This document shows, piece by piece, positions 48,901 to 56,640 of a stretch of 64,000 bases of DNA. Positions within the stretch are counted from its first letter, which is position 1, and each line of letters starts with the position of its first letter. The stretch comes from Siderastrea siderea. Its lineage: Eukaryota; Cnidaria; Anthozoa; Scleractinia; Rhizangiidae. Below the pieces are notes generated by a model, which saw only the letters and a list, made by a program, of their open reading frames with translations, made no database searches and was not told the DNA's origin. The stretch lies in NCBI GenBank assembly GCA_964030785.1, contig OZ034967.1:72934113-72998112 (forward strand). Reading direction: 5' to 3'. The translations under genes were made by a program, and so were the position numbers.

Positions 48901-51900
48901 CACTGTATATTACCTTGTCAGAAAAACTAAGCACGACAGAAATGCTGGAGGGAGTGCTTCTGTGTTTCTCAAATGTCCGTCGTGTTTTATGACAATATAA
49001 TACATGATTTTGCGTTCATTATTTTGTTGACTTTTTACAAAACTTGACTTGTGCAAGATTAACAAGAATAACAAGAAGCTGTTGGAGTTAAGAAGCCGGT
49101 CTGTCCAAGAACAAAAAAACTTGCAAGATACAGCTAGAGAGAAATCGAACGCTGTGGACGAAGCTCAAACGGTAAGTGTGACACAAACAACTCGATAAGC
49201 AATGTTCACAAACGGAAAACACTGATTCACTCGCCAGTAAGAATTTCGTAGAATTTCTGACGAAATGGATTTATTTTATTCATTTTAAATGACTCGAGAT
49301 TTTATTAATTCTTAAGAGGCATTTCTGTGACGAATAGCTGAAAGTTCTGCTATCCAAAGATTTAATATCCTTTTTATTCAAACGAGCCTCGATCCTATCG
49401 ATCTTACAAAAATTATGAACACTTTTCCAGTGACAGGACAAACACGGTACACTCAGGCGACCCATTCCCTTTTAAAAGATAACTGGCCATTTTGCTCCTC
49501 TACTCTATAACAAACGGTGAATCGTCGCAGGTGAGTTGATGCTTGAATGTAAGGGTCTGGCCAAACGGAGACGCAAGCCAACCCAAGTTTGGAAATGCGA
49601 ACTTGCGTACGTAGACTTCCGATAGGTGGCAAAATTCACGGACTCGTAAGTGGACGCGAAATAAAAGCAAGTTTCAAATAAGTCATTTCAGTGCAGCCTT
49701 GTGCGCGCGCTCGTACTACGGAAAACAATAGGGAACTTAAGGACGGTGCCTCCTATTGTTTCTGCCCATACGTTCTGCGCATCTCGCGATATATTCGGGT
49801 TTCTATAGGAATTTGCCCCCTAATACAACAAAATCTTTGTGTGGCTTACGACTATGTGGAAAAAGCAGATCTTAGCAAGGGCTATCAGGATCCAAAAAGA
49901 AAATTCAGGGTAACCGCGCATTTTTTAGAGATAATTGAGCTTAAAATTGGAAAGAAGTTGCTATACATTCTTTGTATTATAACGCTTTTTTAGAATTATG
50001 GTTGTTTAGTTATCTCTGAAAAATGCGTGGTTACCCACATTTTTCTTTTTGAATCCCAATGACCCTTGCTATCATCTACTTCTTCCCCATAGTCAGAACC
50101 TTTGCAAAAATACATCCGTATTAGGAGGCACCGTCCTTAACAAGCACAGACGTTTTTGAGCCACGGGCGACAACCGTATTTGTTTAAGGTTTTCCTTTTG
50201 ACCCATTTTGATGCCAACACACCTCTTTACCGGCAATTCATCAGATACCAAAACAAGAGTTTTCCAGGCTTTGATGAAGAGCAGAAACAATCCAACAAAG
50301 GAAACATACAAGTTGCAGTTGACGTCCATGGCCCAAAAATGATAATGAAAGCAACTTGCGCCTACTTCCGTTGGGTGACTAAACAGTTAAAAGCGTGCGT
50401 TCACTTGCGTGCAAATTTGAGCTTGATCAAAGTGGACGCAAGCCATCGCAAGTCCAGGAAAGCCATGGCCAAACGGAGACGCAAGTTACCACAAGTTTTT
50501 AACTGGCGATAACTTGCGACTCCTTTTGACCAGGCTTTTGGTAAGTGTCTTCCTTGAAAAACGAGTAACTTAAGACCTTGCCCGCCCTCAAGGCAGATTC
50601 GCTTAATAAGTCGAAGTTAAAAATCTATACGTATAATATACATTCTTAATGTGTAGTTTTTTTGGCAATCAACAACATCTATAAAGAGTCACGCTACCTG
50701 GTCTTATGTTTCACGGAACATCAGCTTTCCGAATGCTAAAAAACAAAAAGAAAAACTTCAGAAATGGCCTACATAATACCAAAAATGCGATACATAGTTT
50801 TAAACCCAATTCAAGAACAAGTTTAGAAAGAAACAGCGACATAAATTTCTAAGAAAAAATGGTTTGTTTATGTCCGACAGAAAAATAACATTTCTCTTCG
50901 CAAAGGTGGCTCAGACGTAAAGGATGATGACAATGCAAAAATAGGCACCTCTGGTAATCAGGCTTATCACAGTCTTGGAGATTTCAAGAAAGCCATAGAC
51001 TACCATGAACGTCACCTAAAAACTGCAAAAGAAGTGGGAGACAAGTCAGAAGAGGGAAAAGCGTATGGTAATCTTGGTAACGCTTATTACAGTCTCGGAG
51101 ATTTCAAGAAAGCCATAGACTACCAGGAACGTCGCCTAAAAATTGCAAAAGAAGTAGGAGACAGGTCAGGAGAGGGAAAAGCGTATTGTAATCTTGGTAA
51201 CGCTTATCACAGTCTCGGAAATTTCAAGAGAGCAATAGACTACCATGAACGTGACTTAAAAATTGCAAAAGAAGTGGGAGACTGGTCAGGAGAAGGAAGA
51301 GCGTATTGTAATCTTGGTAACGCTTATTACAGTCTCGGAGATTTCAAGAAAGCCATAGACTACCAAGAACGTCACCTAAAAACTGCAAAAGAAGTGGGAG
51401 ACAGGTCAAGAGAGGGAATAACATATGGTAATCTTGGTAACGCTTATTACAGTCTCGGGGATTTCAAGAAAGCCATAGACTACCATGAACGTCACTTAAA
51501 AATTGCAAAAGAAGTGGGAGCCAGGTTAGGAGATGGAAAAGCGTATTGTAGCCTTGGTATCGCTTATCACAGTCTCGGAAATTTCAAGAAAGCCATAGAA
51601 TACCATGAACGTGACATAAAAATTGCAAAAGAAGTGGGAGACAGGTCAGGAGAAGGAAAAGCGTTAGGTAATCTTGGTAACGCTTATCACAGTCTAGGAG
51701 ATTTCAAGAAAGCCATAGACTACCATGAACGTGACCTAAAAATTGCAAAAGAAGTGGGAGACAGGTCAGGAGAGGGAAGAGCGTATTGTAATCTTGGTAA
51801 CGCTTATTCCAGTCTGGGAGATTTCAAGAAAGCCATAGACTACTATGAACGTGACCTAAAAATTGCAAAAGAAGTGGGAGACAGGTCAGGAGAGGGAAGA

Positions 51901-54900
51901 GCGTATTGTAATCTTGGTAACGCTTATCACAGTCTCGGAGATTTCAAGAAAGCCATAGACTACCAGGAACGTCGCCTAAAAATTGCAAAAGAAGTGGGAG
52001 ACAGGTCAGGAGAGGGAAGAGCGTATTGTAATCTTGGTAACGCTTATCACAGTCTCGGGGATTTCAAGAAAGCCATAGACTACCATGAACGTGACCTAAA
52101 AATTACAAAAGAAATGGGAGACAGGTCAGGAGAGGGAAGAGCGTATTGTAATCTTGGTAACGCTTATCACAGTCTTGGAGATTTCAAGAAAGCCATAGAC
52201 TACCATGAACCTCACCTAAAAATTGCAAAAGAAGTGGCAGACTGGACAGGAGAGGGAAGAGCGTATTGTAATCTTGGTAACGCTTATTACAGTCTCGGAG
52301 ATTTCAAGATAGCCATAGACTACCAGGAACGTCGCCTAAAAATTGCAAAAGAAGTGGGAGACAGGTCAGGAGAGGGAGAAGCATATGGTAATCTTGGTAA
52401 CGCTTATCACAGTCTCGGAGATTTCAAGAAAGCCATAGACTACCATGAACGTGACCTAAAAATTGCAAAAGAAGTGGGAGACAGGTCAGGAGAGGGAAGA
52501 GCGTATTGTAATCTTGGTAACGCTTATTACAGTCTGGGAGATTTCAAGAAAGCCATAGACTACCATGAACGTCACCTAAAAATTGCAAAAGAAGTGGGAG
52601 ACAGGTCAGGAGAGGGAAAAGCATATGGTAGTCTTGGTAACGCCTATTACGGTCTCGGAGATTTCAAGAAAGCCATAGACTACCATGAACGTGACCTAAA
52701 AATTGCAGAAGAAGTGGGAGACAGGTCAGGAGAGGGAAGAGCGTATTGTAATCTTGGTAACGCTTATTCCAGTCTGGGAGATTTCAAGAAAGCCATAGAC
52801 TACCAAAAACGTCACCTAAAAATTGCAAAAGAAGTGGGAGAAAGGTCAGGAGAGGGAAAAGCATATGCTAATCTTGGTAACGCTTATCAAAGTCTCGGAG
52901 ATTTCAAGAAAGCCATAGACTACCACGAACGTCACCTAAAAATTGCAAAAGAAGTGGGAGGCAGGTCAGGAGAAGGACAAGCATATGGTAATCTTGGTAA
53001 CGCTTATCACAGTCTCGCAGATTTCAAGAAAGCCATAGACTACCATGAACGTGACCTAAAAATTGCAAAAGAAGTGGGAGACAGGTCAGGAGAGGGAAGA
53101 GCTTTTTGTAATCTTGGTAACGCTTATTACAGTCTCGGAGATTTCAAGAAAGCCATAGACTACCAAAAACGTCGCCTAAAAATTGCAAAAGAAGTTGGAG
53201 ACATTTCAGGAGAGGGAAAAGCATATGGTAATCTTGGTAACGCGTATTACAGTCTCGGAGATTTCAAGAAAGCCATAGACTACCAGGAACGTCACCTAAA
53301 AATTGCAAAAGAAGTGGGAGACAGGTCAGGAGAGGGACACGCGTATGGCAGTCTAGGTCGCGCTTATGGCAGTCTCGGAGATTTCAAGAAAGCCATAGAC
53401 TACCAGGAGTGCAACCTAAAAATTGCAAAAGAAGTGGGAGACAGGTCGGGAGAGGGAAAAGCGTATGGTAGTCTTGGTAGCGCTCATTACAGTCTCGGAG
53501 ATTTCAAGAAAGCCATAGACTACTATGATTACACCCTAAATATTGCAAAAGAAGTGGGTGACGACATTGCCATTGCTACCACGTTTGAAAACCTTGGTGT
53601 TGCCTTTAAATCTCTCGGCTTTTTTGACGAGGCTATTGATTGTTATCATCACAGTGTAGCAACGTTTAATGACGTTAGAAGTCGTCTTAAATTTAATGAT
53701 GAGTTTAAATTAAGCTTACGAAATTTACACCAGGGGGCATACGTGAGCTTATGGCGTTTGTTGGTAAAGCAAGGCAAAGTTTCAGAGGGGCTGTTTTCTG
53801 CTGAACAAGCACGTTCACAGGCTCTGAATGATCTAATAGAGTTGAAGTATTTTCCTGAAAAACAGCAAGCAGGGTCAGGAACAGGAACCGAAACTATGCA
53901 AAACGTATTAAGTTGCCTTCCGTCAAATACAGTTTTCATAGCGATTGAAAAGCAAGAAGTACTATTCTGGGTTTGCCAGAAAAGAAATGATGTTAAGTTA
54001 AGAACAAAACAGATCAGCGGGGATGATGATGCCTACACTTTTCTTCAGTTTTTGACGCATTTTACGTGTCAAGAAATTGGCACTAGAAGCAATATGAAAT
54101 GCGAGGATCGTTCCTTGGATATGCTAATAGATGAAAACCTTGCAAATGAGAGATCCCCTTCAGATGGAAGACAAAACCAGTCCCTACTCTTTCAGAAAGG
54201 TGCTTTAAGTACATGGTATGACACCATCATAGAACCTATCAAAGACTTATTGCTTGACGGTGAACTTGTGTTGGTTCCCGAGGGTCCTTTGTGTCTGGCT
54301 CCTTTTGCTGCATTCATGGACTCAAATTCAAAGTACCTTTGTGAGTCTTTCAGAATTCGAGTGACTCCCTCCCTAACCACTCTGAAGTTAATTGCAGAAT
54401 GTCCAGCCGATTACCACAGTAACACTGGGGCGCTTCTCGTGGGTGATCCGTGGCTACAAGATGTTACTTACCAAGGAAAAAAGCTACTGCAGCTGCCATT
54501 CGCCAGAGAAGAAGTACAGATGATTGGAAAAATACTTGACACTGTGCCCCTCACTGGAACAGAGGCAACAAAGGATGAAGTGTTGAAACAACTTCCTTCG
54601 GTTGCTTTGGTACACATTGCAGCACATGGGCGAATGGAGACAGGAGAAATTGCCTTGGCTCCAAATCCACCACCTGCATCCACAATACATGTTGAGGAAG
54701 ACTTCATTTTAACAATGGCAGATGTGTTAAGTGTTGAGATGAAAGCAAGACTGGTTGTGTTGAGTTGCTGTCATAGTGCTCGTGGGGAGGAAATTAAGGC
54801 TGAGGGTGTGGTTGGCATAGCACGGGCATTTTTGGGTGCCGGTGCTCAGTCTGTTCTTGTGTCATTGTGGGCAATTGACGATGAAGCCACTCTGGAGTTC

Positions 54901-55068
54901 ATGAAAATTTTCTACCTTCACCTAGTGAAAGGAAATAGTGCCAGTGAATCCCTGAACCAGGCCATGAAGTGCATGAGAGAATCTGACAAGTTTACTGCAG
55001 TGAAGTACTGGGCTCCGTTTGTACTCATTGGTGATGACGTCACACTGGAGTTTGCTCAACACGAATAA
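33878..55068 (+). CDS. TPR-CHAT protein: clamp-type TPR domain, 22-repeat TPR array, CHAT protease-like domain
   Basis: Six exons join in frame: 33878-33968, 38671-38832, 38933-39010, 39625-39692, 49058-49171 and about 50906/50923-55068, giving roughly 1550 residues. Order of parts: short Ser/Glu-rich N-terminus; three TPRs of Hsp70/Hsp90-clamp type (residues about 31-125); a charged linker; 22 near-identical 40-residue TPRs plus one degenerate repeat; then a CHAT domain with HIAAHG (His codon 54625-54627) and LSCCHS (Cys codon 54769-54771), the dyad expected of this caspase-like family. CHAT proteins act as proteases or as signalling scaffolds; bacterial TPR-CHAT proteins are activated through partner binding by the TPRs and some cleave gasdermins. 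In corals such genes are expanded and their role is not established. No signal peptide or membrane segment is seen, so it is probably cytosolic. The last junction is the one uncertain splice. Confidence 0.85.
35594..36095. repeat. GGT/GGC-rich repeat with its inverse CCA-rich counterpart
   Basis: Units like gaattgtggtggcggtgg recur from 35594 to 35870 and their inverse (ccaccaccacaattctat) from about 35988 to 36095. They form the loop-proximal part of the large inverted repeat, with a roughly 110-bp AT-rich spacer between them. Confidence 0.85.
36325..38174. mobile_element. 1.84-kb TTAA-flanked element inserted in the inverted repeat
   Basis: TTAA at 36325-36328 and 38171-38174 flanks inverted ends GGTATTCCTGGAGGCTA. 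The uninterrupted left arm of the host repeat has a single TTAA at the matching point (gagttaaagaa, about 35358), which shows the empty site directly. No transposase is recognised; it is non-autonomous and contains another insertion (37267-37691). Confidence 0.9.
37267..37691. mobile_element. Nested 425-bp TIR element
   Basis: The ends are ACAGGGTCTGGAAGGG and its inverse. The inside repeats gggattcgggattt-like words five or more times. A 4-bp aaga lies outside both ends and may be the target duplication. Open frames across it are accidental. Confidence 0.75.
38237..38609 (-). other. Exon-like pair inside the right arm (copied in the left arm on +)
   Basis: On the minus strand, an acceptor-like cttctacag precedes an open stretch encoding [23 protein letters not shown], which ends at a consensus donor CTG|GTAAGTG. 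About 110 bp later, after aacatag, comes [19 protein letters not shown] ending TCG|GTAAGA. The left-arm copy on the plus strand (about 34955-35220) keeps the second donor, but its first donor has changed to CTG|TCAAGT. I do not recognise the protein; it may be from a mobile element or a neighbouring gene. Confidence 0.35.
38671..38832 (+). CDS. TPR-CHAT exon 2 (first clamp-type TPR)
   Basis: The acceptor ttattttag precedes CA ATT GCA; the donor TTGG|GTAAGA leaves one base. It encodes [20 protein letters not shown], then [15 protein letters not shown] and [16 protein letters not shown]. The K-x-x-x-N (KNEGN) and the Asn of YSNRA match three of the five residues of the two-carboxylate clamp that grips EEVD tails in HOP/TTC4-like proteins. 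Confidence 0.85.
38933..39010 (+). CDS. TPR-CHAT exon 3
   Basis: The acceptor is tttgtacag and the donor AGAG|GTGAGA; both ends are phase 1. It encodes [18 protein letters not shown] then YVNAIVRG. Where the clamp normally has K-x-x-x-R (KAIVR), this copy reads NAIVR: the Lys is replaced by Asn while the Arg is kept. Confidence 0.85.
39625..39692 (+). CDS. TPR-CHAT exon 4
   Basis: The acceptor is aattag and the donor TTAGCA|GTATCC. It enters phase 1 and leaves phase 0. It encodes [22 protein letters not shown]: the third TPR helix pair. The following intron is about 9.4 kb and contains most of the TTAA-flanked elements. Confidence 0.85.
39936..40496. repeat. 281-bp tandem duplication with tRNA-like head
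   Basis: 39936-40216 is repeated at 40217-40497 almost without change. Inside each copy, on the minus strand, ggtggtagagcagcgcac and cactggtatcgcc resemble a tRNA D-arm and anticodon arm, so the duplicated unit may include a SINE. Confidence 0.9.
40500..41779. other. Intron sequence with short aggatcct-type repeats
   Basis: Between 40615 and 40850 words such as ggatcctg, tcctgcaac and gatcctt recur in both orientations, typical of a degenerate foldback repeat. I see no exon between TPR-CHAT exons 4 and 5 here. Confidence 0.45.
41780..43157. mobile_element. 1.4-kb TIR element with CCCGGG-rich arms
   Basis: The left end reads atgcatcagtcaattccagc and the right end its inverse with two changes. 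Both arms continue with gtgcccat and ccccgggcatt motifs. It holds the nested TTAA element 41974-42631. No transposase is seen. Confidence 0.8.
41970..42635. mobile_element. 658-bp TTAA-flanked element
   Basis: TTAA (41970-41973 and 42632-42635) flanks inverted ends GGACGTTCGCGC. Its first five bases match those of the element at 49741. Confidence 0.8.
43391..45111. mobile_element. 1.7-kb TTAA-flanked foldback with about 350-bp arms
   Basis: TTAA at 43391-43394 and 45108-45111 flanks long inverted arms beginning GAGCCA and including tctgtaaatatcgag, cctaaagcgctttag and gtacagctaaatgcggtaat on one side and their inverses on the other. The interior (43740-44760) shows no transposase. A related end sits at 59486. 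Confidence 0.85.
45112..46538. other. Intron sequence with a spaced direct repeat
   Basis: The phrase aatacggtgacagatcgtga occurs at about 45388 and again at about 45661, 273 bp apart. Nothing else is recognised. Confidence 0.5.
46539..47245. mobile_element. 699-bp TTAA-flanked element with about 150-bp TIRs
   Basis: TTAA at 46539-46542 and 47242-47245. The arms start GGTTCCTCCAGACCTTCGCG and GGTTACTCCGGACCTTCGCG (inverse of the right end). Pairing extends inward through aaaacacggcaaactatata. No coding capacity. Confidence 0.9.
47590..47880 (+). pseudogene. LINE 3' end
   Basis: The residues [15 protein letters not shown] and a stop, followed by an AT-rich 3' UTR and gtaaagcgccatgagcac, atggcgctatagaaatgc and a (tta)n tail, are the typical end of CR1/Rex-like non-LTR elements. 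It is heavily 5'-truncated. Confidence 0.7.
48380..48908. mobile_element. pogo/Tigger-like TIR element carrying a TPR exon fragment
   Basis: Ends CAGTGGAAC and GTTCCACTG are flanked by TA on both sides (48380-48381, 48907-48908), as in Tc1/mariner-superfamily elements. Between them sits the TPR fragment 48589-48787. There is no transposase. Confidence 0.65.
48589..48787 (+). pseudogene. TPR-array fragment, about 1.7 repeats
   Basis: It encodes [20 protein letters not shown], then [20 protein letters not shown], then [13 protein letters not shown] before losing similarity and stopping. It is the same 40-residue unit as exon 6 but with more substitutions. No splice signals connect it to the gene, although it lies in its fourth intron. 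Confidence 0.8.
49058..49171 (+). CDS. TPR-CHAT exon 5 (charged linker)
   Basis: The acceptor is cttgtgcaag and the donor ACG|GTAAGT, both phase 0; 38 codons. It encodes [20 protein letters not shown], then [18 protein letters not shown], a charged, coiled-coil-like link. Joined to exon 4 it reads [18 protein letters not shown], the expected helical continuation. Confidence 0.8.
49557..50534. mobile_element. 0.98-kb TIR element in intron 5, hosting a nested TTAA element
   Basis: The left end GGCCAAACGGAGACGCAAG is matched by the inverse of the right end, GGTCAAAAGGAGTCGCAAG. A direct copy of the left motif at 50467 suggests an internal rearrangement. The open frame at 50156-50512 falls inside it and is not supported as a gene. 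Confidence 0.65.
49737..50140. mobile_element. 396-bp TTAA-flanked foldback
   Basis: TTAA at 49737-49740 and 50137-50140. The ends GGACGGTGCCTCCTA pair with the right end. Long internal complementarity includes gggtaaccgcgcattttt with aaaaatgcgtggttaccc. Confidence 0.9.
50906..55068 (+). CDS. TPR-CHAT exon 6 (TPR array and CHAT domain)
   Basis: The frame is open from before 50906 to TAA at 55066-55068. An acceptor at 50904-50905 (ctcttcgcaaag) would enter in phase 1, which does not match exon 5 (phase 0). The AG at 50921-50922 enters in phase 0 at GAT GAT GAC and gives a clean join; a small missed exon is the alternative. TPRs run to about 53580, then a degenerate TPR ([20 protein letters not shown]), a helical region ([17 protein letters not shown]), and the CHAT fold with [38 protein letters not shown] and [14 protein letters not shown]. 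There are no frameshifts or stops, so the copy looks functional. Confidence 0.9.
50943..53580 (+). repeat. 120-bp coding tandem repeat, 22 units
   Basis: The period is exactly 120 bp throughout with no indel, and most bases are identical between units. The coding unit is close to [40 protein letters not shown]. Such homogeneity points to recent expansion or ongoing unequal exchange and gene conversion; repeat number probably varies between individuals. Assemblers could also collapse or expand this tract. Confidence 0.95.
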
Positions 55069-55897
55069 TTGGTTTATGCTGTAAGTAGGTAGACCCATGT
55101 TAAGTGTTCAAATGTTCATATTGAAGACCATGCCCTGGATATTCGAAGCAGAATGAGATTATGTTGCTTTTCATTGTTTCAAAACATACATAAGAACCCT
55201 CAGGCCTTAGAAACGGAACGTTCGGTCATTTCACTTTGGTCCCTACCCGCTAGAAGACAATAGGAGCCGTTGACAGAGCACACAGTCGGATTCTCCTCTG
55301 GCCTCTAGTAAACGAATGTTAATCGTCAGTCACACGTCAACACTTGACGAGGCACACAGTTGGACTCTCGTGTGTTCTCTGGTAAAATGAATGTTAACCA
55401 TCAGTCACACGTCAACTTTTCACGGTGCTTGCGAAATATCGAAACATCCGAGCTCAAGAACCGCTTCGCTTCGTTCTTTTTACTTGCGGTTCAGCTTTTC
55501 GATAGTTCGCCTCTGCTTCTTCAGACATGCCGTACTGAGCCGAATAATTAATAATCAGGCGAGTCGAGTACACGCGACAGACACTACGACACGCAGTCAG
55601 TCCACTTTTTTCGGGAGGGGGAGGCTAGGTGGGAGGGTGTTATAATTTGAAATTGTTGTACATGCAAGCATTAGACGACCCAGACTTAATGTTTACGGTT
55701 ATTTACTGCAATATTCTAGTAATGAATGGGTGAATTGAAAAATATATATATTCTCATACCTATTATAATTATGCTACATTCAGCTTTGTTTATCATTAGA
55801 AATTAGCAAGGGTAGGGTGAGTTGACATTTTTTATTGTCAGAAAGTAAGATATGTTCTTCACTTCCGTTTACAATTCCGCTCAGTGAGTCTATGATT
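55069..55897. other. 3' flank of the TPR-CHAT gene
   Basis: No AATAAA is seen close to the stop codon. Around 55275-55420 a segment of roughly 72-85 bp (cacacagtyggaytctc, then cagtcacacgtcaac) is duplicated in tandem. Confidence 0.5.
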
Positions 55898-56640
55898 AGT
55901 ACTGTTTGTGTTACATTGAACTGTACGAGGCGCAACACCCGCCAGTTCAGATGGATAAAAATATTAAGTGCGATCTTACATTTTGTGATCAGTACTGTTT
56001 ATGTTACATCGAACTGTATGAGGCGCAACACCCGCCAGTTCAGATGGATAAAATTATTAAGTGCGATCTTAATTCTGTGATTAGAACTGTTTATATTACA
56101 TCGAACTGTATGAGGTGCAACGCCCGCCAGTTCAGATGGATAAAAATATTAAGTGCGATCTTAATTCTGTGATTAGTACTGTTTATGTTACATCGAACTG
56201 TATGAGGTGCAACACCCGCCAGTTCAGATGGATAAAAATATTAAGTGCGATCTTAAATTTTGTGACCAGTACTGTTTATGTTACATCGAACTGTATAAGG
56301 CACAACACCCGCCAGTTCAGATGGATAGACATATTAAGTGCGACCTTAATTCTGTGATTAGTACTGTTTATGTTACATCGAACTGTATGAGGCGCAGCAC
56401 CCGCCAGTTCAGATGGATAAATATATTAAGTGCGATCTTAAAGTTTGTGATCAATACTGTTCATGTTACATCGACCTGTATGAGGCGCAACACCCGCCAG
56501 TTCAGATGGATAAGAGTGATCTTAAATTTTGTGATCAGTATTGTTTATGTTACATTGAACTGTATGAGGCACAACACCCGCCAGTTCAGATAAACAAAAA
56601 TATGAAGTGCGATCTTAAATACTCTGATTGGCACTGTTTA
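55898..56640. repeat. 92/93-bp minisatellite, eight copies
   Basis: The marker gccagttcagatgga starts at about 55941, 56034, 56126, 56218, 56311, 56403, 56496 and 56580, so spacings are 93, 92, 92, 93, 92, 93 and 84. Two frames stay open over several units (for example CYIELYEAQHPPVQMDK) because 93 is a multiple of three, but the 92-bp units shift frame, so coding is unlikely. Confidence 0.95.

Noticed and set aside
50156..50512. 118-codon frame as an extra TPR-CHAT exon
   Set aside because: It lies within a TIR element, shares no TPR or linker features, and lacks suitable splice phases.
51034..51036. Start of the TPR-CHAT protein at 51034
   Set aside because: The codon is GTG inside a TPR unit, and the frame continues upstream with another TPR half ([16 protein letters not shown]). 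It is not a start.
50943..53580. CRISPR-like array
   Set aside because: The 120-bp periodic units are a coding TPR repeat without unique spacers.
54468..54707. Minus-strand frames opposite the CHAT domain
   Set aside because: They are shadows of the CHAT coding sequence.
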